NCBI RefSeq assembly: GCF_000002985.6 | Contig: NC_003281.10 | Span: 7,998,001 to 8,062,000, forward strand | Direction of reading: 5' to 3' | Source: Caenorhabditis elegans | Taxonomy: Eukaryota > Nematoda > Chromadorea > Rhabditida > Rhabditidae | DNA: 64,000 nucleotides | Shown here: positions 48,045 through 58,690 of the stretch, in pieces | Position numbering within the stretch: position 1 is the stretch's first letter | Layout of the letters: the number at the start of each line of letters is the position of its first letter | Translations under genes and position numbers: made by a program | Notes under the pieces: generated by a model | What the model saw: the letters and a program-made list of their open reading frames with translations, nothing else | Told to the model about the DNA's origin: nothing | Databases searched by the model: none

Positions 48045-49496
48045 ATGGGCAAGTTCTCGAAAATCAAGAAAGTTCAAGAGGAGGAATCTGCGCACCAGAA
48101 AATGGAATGGGAAGCTGCCGGAGCCAAGGACTCGAGCTCTGATGATTCTTCTGATGAATCGGTAAATCTTTATTAGCTAGTTTAATTTCCAAAAGGTTTT
48201 TTTGGAACAAGATTCTAATTGGAAAGTCTAAAAAATTTATTTTCAATATCTAATACCATCTTATTATTAATTGTAACATTTTCAGGACAATGATGATCAG
48301 CCAAAACAAGCAACTGAGGAGACCCGTAAACGCGCGGAACTTTGGACAAACCGCGAACGTGTACTTGTGCTCTGTTCCCGCGGAGCCGACGTTCGCACCC
48401 GTTATTTGATGAAGGACATCAAGGATTTGTTGCCACATGCAAAAGGAGATTCGAAGCTGGATCAGCAGAAATCTCTGAATGTTCTCAATGAGATTGCTGA
48501 AATGAAGAATTGCACAAAAGTAATGTACTTTGAAAGTCGTAAGAGAAAGGACACTTATCTCTGGATGTCAAATGTTGAGAAGGGGCCATCCATCAAATTC
48601 TTGGTGCACAATGTGCATACAATGAAGGAACTCAAAATGTCAGGAAATTGTCTGAGAGCTTCAAGACCAGTCCTTTCATTTGACGATGCTTTTGATAAGA
48701 AACCACAATTGAAGCTTATCAAGGCCGTGCTTATGCAGGTAATTTTGTAAAAATTGAATTTGAATAAATATTTTGTTAGAAAAAATTATAATTTTCACAA
48801 AATAATTTCAGACTCTTGGAACACCACATCATCATCCACGCAGTCAGCCATTTGTGGATCACGTCTTTAATTTTTCTGTTGGAGAAGGTGATAAAATCTG
48901 GTTCCGCAATTTTCAAATTGTTGATGAGAGTCTTCAACTTCAGGAAGTTGGTGAGTATATAGTTTGAATACTTTTTATTTACATGCACAACATTTTTCTT
49001 CAGGACCACGCTTCGTTTTGGAAATGGTTCGTTTGTTCGCTGGCTCATTCGAAGGAGCCGTACTGTACGACAACCCAAACTACGTCTCTCCAAATGTGAT
49101 CCGCCGTGAACACCGTAAAGGACAACATTCGTATATCGAGAAACAGTTGGCTGTGAAAGCATCAAATATCAAACAAGCTAAAGTCACAGAAATTCTCGCT
49201 GAAAAGACTGTTGATTTGGTTGGAAAGGTACGATTTTGAAAATAAAAAACATGAAATTAAAATCAAATTTGACAAAATACAGTCATAATATTTACTATAA
49301 AATTATTATACAATTATTTCCAAGTACCACAATCGATTTGAACGAGTTTTTAATTTATCTTCCTTTCCAGGAATTCGATACACAAAACAATGCCGCTGCT
49401 GACTCAGAGGCTGCTGCTCAGATCACTGCTCAAATTGAGAAACGTCGTGTTCGCAAGAAGAAGAGCCAAGCATCAAAGTACACTGGATCCGATTAA
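48045..49496 (+). CDS. BRX1 homologue, 60S ribosome biogenesis factor (Brix domain), 352 aa
   Basis: Five exons: 48045-48161, 48286-48738, 48812-48950, 49004-49227, 49371-49496; 1059 nt. A short acidic N terminus (SSDDSSDES) precedes the Brix domain (residues ~60-270): RVLVLCSRGADVRTRYLMKD, YFESRKRKDTYLWMSN, and the highly conserved GPSIKFLVHNVHTMKELK, SRPVLSFD and RFVLEMVRLF blocks. The C-terminal tail is basic (EKRRVRKKKSQASKY), as in BRX1 orthologues. It acts in the nucleolus in assembly of early 60S pre-ribosomes. Third gene of the closely spaced plus-strand run. Confidence 0.95.
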
Positions 49497-49712
49497 TTTT
49501 TGTTGAATTTATCACATTTTTGTTGTTATTGTTGATTTTTTATCTCAAGCTACTCTGTTGTTTCTTACTCTGATCTTTTTATGCCTTTTTTGAATAAAAA
49601 ATTATCAAAGCGAAATTCAATTGTTTTTTTCTAAATATGTGTCAAAACCAACTCAAATTTATTATTTTTCTAATTTCTCGAGATGCTTTTGTCAAGAATA
49701 TGTCGTTTCAGA

Positions 49713-50380
49713 ATGCTTACACGATTCACACGACTTCGTCCAATTCTACAGTTACGATATCTTGCTCAAAATTCGCATATCGAAGAGGAATATTTCGAAG
49801 AATTAGAGCCAACTGGAATCATTTCCAGTCACGAAACAAGTCAAGAACCTCCAAAACGGACAGGATTCAGAAGCCAGAATTTGTCAGAAGACGCTGATTT
49901 TGTAGAGAATGTGGTCGGAGCTTTGACTGATCAAAGAGCAAAAGATGTATTTGTTGTAAAATCAGAAGAAACAGAAATGACACCGTATACACATAAGGTA
50001 ATTAATCCTCGTAATTCAGTAAGGAGAAAATTAATCTCATATTTTCAGATAATTTGCTCAGCATTCAATTCGCGACAAGCTTCAGCAATTTCTGAAAATC
50101 TTCGATCTCTTCTAAAAATTGACGGAGTGTCGAATGGATCCATGTCACATGCACGAAGGAGCACAAAACGAAGCAATGGATGGTATGTCAGTGAGGTGGA
50201 AAGAGTTCAGGTATTACTTCCTACATATTATATTTTTTAATGCCTATACTTCAGGTGCACGTAATGAGTGAAGAATGCCGTGAGAAGTACGATTTGGAAG
50301 CAATTTGGGCTGGCGATGATCGGATCTTAGACGAGATTGATGAGGAGAAACAGAAGATTTTGCTGCCACCGAGACGATAA
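49713..50380 (+). CDS. RsfS/MALSU1-like mitochondrial ribosome assembly factor, 190 aa
   Basis: Three exons: 49713-49997, 50049-50210, 50255-50380; 573 nt. The start was set at 49713 because TATGTCGTTTCAG is a good acceptor one base upstream; an in-frame ATG at 49683 would add ten residues. The N terminus MLTRFTRLRPILQLRYL is a typical mitochondrial presequence. The C-terminal ~110 residues show the RsfS pattern: ALTDQRAKDVFVVK, IICSAFNSRQASAISENLRS, then SNGWYVSEVERVQVHVMSEE before a tail ending LLPPRR. RsfS-family proteins bind uL14 and prevent premature subunit joining during large-subunit assembly. Fourth gene of the plus-strand run, 216 nt after the BRX1 stop. Confidence 0.88.
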
Positions 50381-50493
50381 TGTTTTCCTTTTGTTATTTA
50401 TAACATTTAGATTATTGTTATTATTTTTGTAATATCGTTGATATGAAATATTAGAGTCAAATTTTCATTTCTATAACATAAAATCCATAACAA
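50381..50493. other. short 3' gap between convergent genes
   Basis: 113 nt separating the RsfS-like stop from the S28 peptidase stop; AT-rich, presumably overlapping 3' ends. Confidence 0.6.
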
Positions 50494-53040
50494 TTAATTA
50501 GCATGAAGCCATCCATCAAGAACATCCGAGATTCTTTGGCGGGCGTTTGTCAAGTACATACTATCCAAGCTGGATGCTCCGTACATGTCAGCACAATGGG
50601 CGGTTCCTGGAATTAATGTAATTATACTATTTTTGTACATAAAGTTCAAGATTACCATTGATCACAACTGGCACAATATTGCTGTTCGAGCTTGTCAATT
50701 TTCCAAGTGCATGCCATGGATCAATATCTCCATTTGGTAGAAGAATTCTGTCAGTGTTCAAATTATCTCTTCCTCCATAATATTGATTAGTGTAATCTAC
50801 AGATGTCTGAACTTCTTGACTATTGTATGCAGCTCCATAGATAGCAGTACATTCATCAATATAATATTGAGCTGGAAGATTGCTTACACCTCCGAACCAT
50901 GGTCCAGCAGTAGCTGATGAAGTTGATTGATAATATCCGAACTCAGTGCAAGTCTGCCAAACCCATGCTCTGTCAGATTGAGCCTCTCCGAATGTTTCAT
51001 CTTTCATGAAAGAAATGAAACCATTGTAATCAATATCATTGCATCCGAAATATCCACTGACTTGGTTAAAATAGTCATTGACTTGTTTCAATTTCTGAAG
51101 TGGTGTTGATTTAGTGTTAATGTGATAACGGCAAATGGCATGAGAAATTGTGAGTTGAGTGGCAAACGATCCAGCGGCATCACCAGAATATTGAACAACC
51201 TCCATGTATGGAGAATATACTGTTTCCCAGAAATACTTGAGTGATTTATCGTCCATTTGAATGTCTTGGCAGAGACTGAAAAATTGTTGCTTATTTTACA
51301 ATATATATTTCAATTTGACGCATTGAATGAACACGCCAAGTTATACGCACTTCTCAAAACATTTGTGACTAGAATAGCTGACAAAGGAACTATGTAGAGA
51401 CTGGAACTTCCAGAGAAAAGTTTCAAAAAAGTTAGAGCGGTTAATTCAGTTTGAAACGCGCAGGAATGGGGGGAATACAGAAGGTTCACTCGAGGTTTTT
51501 GGCTTTGGCTAACTAGTAAGCATACATCATAATAAACTCACTGGAAAGCAGTTTTCAATTGTTTGCGTCCATCGGAAGTTTGAAGAAGAGAAGCAACCAA
51601 GTTGAATCCTTGGGTCACACTGGCGGCACACTCAGTTGAGTTACGGGTAATTGAGTTTTGTACAACCTCAAGATACTCTGAAATAGAAAGTAATTGGAAG
51701 TAAATTGCTGCGTATCTTTTTAACCTTTGAAGTCAACCTCGGCTTGAACTGGACCACTGGATCCAACAGCAGCATACACCAATTCTGGATGCTTTGCACG
51801 AGTCCATGCGGCCAAAGCTCCAGAGTAGGATCCTCCGAAAGTGACCCACTTGGCATTGGCCAATTGTGGGAACTTGGCGGTCATTGCCTTAATGAAAGCG
51901 GCGGCATCCTCAATAGCTTGGGCAGAAGACAAGTATTTCAGGTTTGGTACGGACATGTCGCTGGAAAACATTAATAATAGGGAGTTATTTCGTAAAAAGA
52001 AATACCTGGTTGGGTGAGTCTCTCCATAGAATCTGTGCTCAATATCAAAGACCCAGGCTCCTTGTTTGGCAGCCAAGTTGGTGATTTCAAGTCCAGCTTT
52101 AAAAATAAAATGTCTTGTATGATAAAAAAGTAAACTAACGATAAGAAACCCAATAACTAGACTCTGGTCCTTCTCCTCCAAGCATCAAGAAAGCTGGTCC
52201 TCCAGCCTTGTACCATTGGTTGTTATGATAATATCTCTGCTGGAAAGTCTTTCCGACGGAAGAATCAAAATGATCAAGAGTTTGAGTGAAAGTAGATGAG
52301 ACTACATTGTCAAAGTTGATCATATGAGAAACGGAAGACATCTGGAATAGACTTTTTTTGTTCTGTACATTGGATGTTTGAACACTTACTGGTGGAGTCT
52401 TCTTCATTCCTCCACGTGGACGTCCACGGATCATGTTACGACGAACACGCTGCTCATTGCTTGGAGCAGACAATACCTGGGTCAGCACACATGCTGAAAT
52501 GTTAAGTTATTCAGTGTGAAACTACAGAAACTATGGTAAACATAGAACTGAACTTAAAATTTATTAATTCGATGGTAAATAATGTTATCAGTTTTGAAAC
52601 CTTAGTTTTTAGACAGTTGCTCGTCTCGATAAAAATGAATCCACGAATTATAAATTTTGTGTATTTCGTTGTAAAGATTAGTAGAAAATTCTTTTGAAAG
52701 ATTCAACAATACAACATTTGAGAACATTGGCTAGACTAGATCTAGGTCTAGATAGAGTATATTCCCGTCGAAAACAGTTTCCAGATTCCTTATTTCCAGA
52801 AAAATATGTGAGACTTCATAATTTGTTTTTTTAGATTTTGAGTAATAAAAATATGTTCTGGCCATATAGCCTAATGGTCACGAATTTTAGAAAAAAACGA
52901 CTCATGAAATTTACGGAACTGGCATTGAATCTGGGCAACTTCACTTTTAAGCTCCTCAAAGAGAAAGTAGCTACAGAAATTCTAAAACGATGTTTAAAAT
53001 TAAATTTACCTGCCAGTAGCACTGCCAAAAGAGTCTTCAT
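50494..53040 (-). CDS. S28 serine peptidase (lysosomal Pro-X carboxypeptidase/thymus-specific protease family), 510 aa
   Basis: Eight exons: 53040-53010, 52493-52390, 52341-52140, 52096-52006, 51960-51725, 51677-51542, 51275-50656, 50606-50494; 1533 nt. The signal peptide is MKTLLAVLLA plus the next exon's hydrophobic residues; a basic, Arg-rich pro-like segment follows (RVRRNMIRGRPRGG). Family blocks: QTLDHFD, FLMLGGEGPE and EHRFYGETHPT. The nucleophile Ser187 is in GGSYSGALAAW, Asp452 in GDIDPWHALG and His477 in TAHCADMY, so the triad is complete. The family cleaves Pro-X bonds in acidic compartments or extracellularly. The length equals the 510 aa I recall for the K12H4.7 protein. A TTATTCTAG acceptor lies 11 nt before the ATG, and two GATA-type sites within 90 nt upstream suggest intestinal expression. 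Confidence 0.95.
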
Positions 53041-53130
53041 GTTTCCACTTTCTAGAATAAAAAGAAAAAGTGAAATAAAGCAAGAGTTTTCAGTTGATAA
53101 GCACCCACTTATACACTTTTCCTTATCAAA
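53041..53130 (-). promoter_or_regulatory. proximal promoter of the S28 peptidase with two GATA-type sites
   Basis: TGATAAG at 53095-53101 (plus strand) and CTTATCA at 53122-53128 (TGATAAG on the minus strand). Extended TGATAA sites bound by ELT-2-type GATA factors are typical of worm intestinal genes. The acceptor TTATTCTAG lies between them and the ATG. Confidence 0.5.
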
Positions 53131-56100
53131 TAATTTATCGCTGATTTGCGAGTTCAATTCCGTTTTCGCTATCACATTTAAATGATGATTTTACTGATTC
53201 GTGGCACAACTACATTCGAAATACTAAATCATCTTTTAGACTGACGTACTTGCAAACTGGGTTCTTAGTTTACAGGAATACTGGGCCAAAGTTTGAAAAA
53301 TAAAATAACAAAGCCAATTTCAGAGAAACTGCAAAGATCAATAAAAAGTTGGAATTCGAAACGTTTAATTGTTTACTGGAACTATCAAATTGAATATAAT
53401 CTTTTCAAAAATAAAATTTCCATATTCATAACATCATACCTAAGCATTTTCTGTCAGGATATGGAAGAAAATAAAAGGAAAAGTTGGTTGAATAAATAAA
53501 TTACTAATAGAGGAAATACGGTATTCTTCGAAAAACACTTGCAACAAGCCAGTCATCATTTCAAATTTTTTTAAAATTCCGTTTCTCCATTCCATCATTT
53601 TCCATAAATATGTGCACTGAACTGTTTTACCTGCTCTCACTTGACTTCTTCTTCTATTCTACCTTCTTCAATCTTATTTCTTTTCCGTTGTTCGCAAACA
53701 CTAGCCACATCACGCCTCCCGGTTGAGGAGATGAGAGGTAGGTGCTCATCTATTCAATACTCCGTTTTTCAAGTTTTAAATCGAGACATTTGTTCAAAAT
53801 TGGTGAATTAAGGTCTCGCTATGTTCTCGCAAGTTCCAATTTTTATTGATTTGATTTCTCATCACGATCGTAGGTGCTAAAAATTTGTCAAGAATTCTCA
53901 CAGAAATCTAAACTCTAAAAATATTATTTCCCTCTATAATTTGCTAGCTTTCAAACGTTTATTTCTACATATTGAATTTAATTCTAAATTTCCAAATTAC
54001 GTGAATGCTGCCTAAAGTCTCGATTACGCAATAGTTACATAACCAAAGATGTGTCTTGACACTCCTTCAACTTTTTTTCCCAAAATTCTCGAGGTAAAAA
54101 AGTGAAAAAAAGGGCAGTTAGAGACCACCTGGGTGTTGATGCAAGTCTTGCGTTGTGTCTTTTTTATACATTGAAATTTGGAAAAAAAATGCTTGAGAAA
54201 TGAAATTATGGTAGAATACGGTAGAACTTGTATTTCCAAACTGTGAACGTGATGCATTTCTTGTTGGAATCCTTAGAGAATACGATATATTAGCAAACAT
54301 CAAGAATCTTCCATTTTCCTTTTTCTTTCAAACTTTCGATTCCGTTAGCCATAACTTGCAATACGAGACAGTTCAAAAAGAGAAAAAACATTGAAAAACC
54401 ATAGCATCTTCATAAAAAGTGCAATTAAATATATTGAGTAACCGTCTAAATGGTCATCTAGTTTTGTTCCGCCGTCACGCAACTATTAAATTCTCCATCT
54501 TTAGCCAATTATTATTATTCTTGGGTGTTATGCAACTTTTCTATTCGTACAGATTTTTCTTCATTTGGTTTTGGTTTTTAATATTCTTTTTTTTTGTTTT
54601 TTAACGTGTTAAAAAATTGTGAAAATGATTACAAAATATCAAACTAAATATTTTCCAATTTCGAAAAAATCCACACACATGTATTTATCGAATTCTATTC
54701 AAACATAAATTTCCCACTATTTTTTTGTCCAAAACAGAAAGAGTGGAATGTGTAAGATACAACTCAGTTTTTCACAAGTATCCAATCCAATTATGTGCAC
54801 AGTCTCGAGTTTTAATGGTATGGGAACTTGGGATTTGAGATAATAAAAATAGTTGGTTACGGTGGTTGATGAGAATTTTTATTTGTTGCTGCATTGAGAC
54901 TAAGAGAGTTGGATATCACGTGATTTCTCAATTTTCATAATTATCTACTATTGTATAAGTTGCTGGAAAATTTTTGACAAAATAATTGTTTTATGAACAC
55001 TTACCGAAGGGGTTTTTATGGAGATTTGATTTTTCAACTTCTCAATTTCACAAATTTTCAGAAATATGTGTGGCCAAAGTATACATTTTCGGGGTTTCTT
55101 TTTTGTAATATTATGTGAGGTTTTGCCGACTGAGCAGTTCAAAAATTGCAGTTTGCGGTTAAATAAAAATAAGTTATCTTTGAACTTTGTTAGGAATTTT
55201 CAACGTTTTAGAAAATTATAGAAAAGTTGTGTATTTGCTCATTCAATCAAAAATATCCTAATTTTATTTGATCAGAAACTATTTGAAAATCTGAAAAATC
55301 AGAAAGGCTAATAAATTTCAGTTTTTGCACTGTTTCTGCTAATGAAAACGTTTCAATTCTTTTTGTCGGGTGTTGCCATCCCTACACCTGATCATATTTT
55401 CTAAGAAAATTCAAACAAAGAAAGAAAAATTGATTTTCCGGTTGACCTGTAGTATCTTCTCTTGTTTAACACATCCTCCTCTCATACCTGTTACAAATGG
55501 TAATTAGCTCTTGAGACATGGAGACAATACTGTCGGGATGCATGCTCCCTCTTGTGAATACATAATTATTCTCACTCTTTTCTGAAGGAGCATTGGATCT
55601 ATTGTACTTGATACGATTAGCTACTTCCGGTCTCGCTTTTGAACTTTTTTCGGCGAAACCATCGGTATTGTCTTGAGAGTTTGATACATTTGAATGGGTC
55701 TAGTGGGTTACTGTAGAAAGTTGATTCGTTTGAATGGACCATTTGGCATCGAAAAATGAATATTGCAATATCAGTAAGGAAGTTTAAAAAAAACCAGTGC
55801 TAAAATTAGCAAAAATCATTGTAAAAACTTTCACTTCACATATTGTAGTCTTGAACGTAATTTATTTGTTCTTCTTTATATTTTTATTTGGATCAATTAT
55901 TTGTTTTTAAACATTGTACTTGGCAGCGATGCTTGAAATTATTCAAAAAGTTTAACGTTTTAGGAAATTGGCTGTTCACAAAACTTTGTCTGAAAATTAT
56001 GAACACATATTGCTCAAAAACATATAACTCAAAATGAATTTCGAATTTCTTTAAAAAATTTATCAAATTTTAAATTAGGCAAACGAGAATAATGCTTCTA

Positions 56101-57499
56101 CATCTTTTTTAACCACGAGACATCTATTTCTCTCGGTGGATAAAATAATCTCATAATTGCTCATTTGATCTTTCCAATAGACAAAGTGTGCATTTTGGTC
56201 ATTTTTCAAAAACAAAGGAGCAGAAGGTACACCTGTATAAGGGATCAAACAGTTGATATTGGTATTGTGGTAAACTTTTTTAAAAATATTAAAACGGTTG
56301 AAAATGGCTGAAGAAGCCACAATACCTCAATAATATCAATTGTTTGACCATTTATACAGGCGTCACAATATTTAGATTATCAACCTTCAAACTAAATTTA
56401 AGCGACCGTTAAAATGCAATATTTTTCTGTTAATAGTGAATAAATTATCAACAAGTAAATTACTTTTAAATTTTACAATATGTTGAGTGAAGCTAACCAA
56501 TTTCAAAAATTGCCTATAATTTACTACATTACTGCCAAAATCAGCAAATAAAGTTTTACATGATACAATAATACGTATTCAAACTCTTAGAAGTTACGGC
56601 TAAGAAATAAAGCTTCTGAATTTGATGGCTACCCATCTTCCTTTCTATTTCTCGTCATTTCTTAATTTATTTTGAAGATTATGTTTTCTTTTAATATCTG
56701 AGATTGATATTCCTGCAATTGACATCTCCTTATTCTTGTTAATAGTTACAACAGAGGCAAATATTGAATAAAATCTTTTTCTTCTTGGAACTATTTACTA
56801 GTTGTTCTTGTATTCTTTAATTTCTTCTGATAATTTTTGAAAGAAAAAACAAAGATTCCTCGAAGTTGGGGACTTAAACTTAACATTTGAATCGGGGAAT
56901 TTTAATTTGCCTTTTATATATATATTTTTTCGTAGTTTTGTAAAACCTGGTAATTTCTCATTGTTGAAAGTTGAAAACATGCGATGTGCAATAATTTTTA
57001 CAAATGCACAGTCAATCACTGCTTTTTAGAAACATTTCCTAAAACTGAGTAGATAGTCCCTTTCTAAAATCAAACCGTATTGAATGAATGATGACCTCAT
57101 ATTTGTCTAATGGTTCCTTCTATTTTCCTCATCATTCCTCTTTTTCTCTTTACTCCGTTAGCACATCTGCTTCTCCTCCACAAAGATAAGTCAATATTCG
57201 TGTTGTGGGGGTGGTTCTCTCTCTCTCAATCTTTCCATATATTTCCTCACTAAATTCTTGCTAATAAACCGACACTGAGAAAAAGAAGAGAGGTTGAGAG
57301 AAATTCAGGGTTACTGTAGTATGCTTCTTTCATTTCTTGTCTCAGATCGGTTGTTGAAAAGATGAAAGAGTAGGATAATTAGGAATATGAAAATGGAAAG
57401 ACGATTATGATGGATAACTTATTTGAAATGAATAAGTTATCGTGTTGTTTTGGGCCTATTTCCAATCAATTCTTATTTCTTCAAATAGCAAACTAATTT
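53131..57499. other. intergenic or intronic DNA without a supportable gene
   Basis: AT-rich. One minus-strand frame (56075-56320) looks somewhat protein-like and is discussed in the findings; others are low complexity. A CT-repeat stretch (CTCTCTCTC) at about 57217-57226 lies near a GTGGGGGTGG run. Confidence 0.5.
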
Positions 57500-58690
57500 A
57501 ATAGCTAGACACATTCTAAGTTCTTTTCAATACAATAACTTCTGCCAGGAAAAGGTTCAAGCCAAGGCTCGGTGATTCAAATAACTTCCTAAACTCGCTA
57601 AATTGCGTATCTTCAAACCGGTGTATCTTGAAAAGGACATATCTAGAAAACAAATGTTCAACTAACAAAATGGTCAAAAACATTTCTACTTTAGATTGAA
57701 TTATTTTTCATTGCAAAACTCCCATTATTTGTTCAGTTACCCAGAGTCAAAGGCATTTTACCCAAAGCCACTAAAAATTTTGGGAACTGTTCTGTTGGAG
57801 CAGTCATAACTCAACATCCATTGAATTTCAGTAAAAACATTTTGTTAATTTGTAATTGAAAAATATTTTACCACATTTTATCAGTTGCAAGTTTTTAAAA
57901 AAATATTTTCATGTTTAGCCAAGTTACAGGCCGTTTTCTGAAAAATCCAGTTTCGCCTATAAAACTCTCCATATCCTACGGAAAAACTTGAAATTTGGAC
58001 GAAACGTAATCATTTTTAGTGCTCTATTAAGTTCCAACAAAAAATTTTTAGAAATAATGTAGATCTCGAAAATCGTCCTCCGCCCCGAAAAATGAAATTG
58101 GACTTTTGCTTTTCGAAATATGACAAAAAAAATGAAATTGGGATATTGGGGTCGAAAAATATATTTTCAGAATGCTGAGAACACGTTATTTACGAAATTC
58201 ATGTTTATTTTTAATTATTTCCTTTCTGAAAAGACCTGTAATCAAAACATGAACCTAATTTTGATTGTCACGTGACATTTAGTAATTGCTTAAAACCAAT
58301 TGAAAAAAATCTGATCAAATTCCTTATTAAACGATTGTCACGTGAGAATCTAAATTAGGTTCATGTTTCAATTTCAGGTCTTTTCAGAAAAATCAAAAAT
58401 AAACATGAAACTCGTAAATAACGTGTTCTCAGCTTTCTGAAAACATATTTTTCCGCCCCAATATCCCAATTTCATTTCAAATTATTCAAACTAAAGAAAA
58501 AATATTTCTGATCATTTTGTTAGTTGAACATTTGTTTTCTAGACGTGTAATTTTCAAGATACGCCAGTTTGAAGATACGCAATTTGGCGATTTCTGGAAG
58601 TTAAATGGACCACCGAGCCTTGGCTTGCACCTTATCCTAGCAGATATTATTTTATTAGAAGGATTTAGAGTGTGCCATAGTCTAGGTATG
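57500..58690. repeat. ~1.2-kb foldback element with unequal arms
   Basis: Outer arms pair over at least 160 bp: left GCCAAGGCTCGGTGATTC... (near 57560) and AGAAAACAAATGTTCAACTA; right TAGTTGAACATTTGTTTTCT (near 58525) and ACCGAGCCTTGGC (near 58620). Inner arms pair too: 58150-58265 (GATATTGGGG..., ACACGTTATTTACGA, ACATGAACCTAATTT) with 58350-58470. About 365 nt (57716-58080) in the left arm has no partner, so either an insertion there or a deletion in the right arm. TCACGTGA occurs near both inner ends. No coding capacity. Confidence 0.85.

Noticed and set aside
57540-57580. GGTTCAAGCC resembling a tRNA B box
   Set aside because: No A box or cloverleaf could be folded around it; it is part of the foldback element arm.
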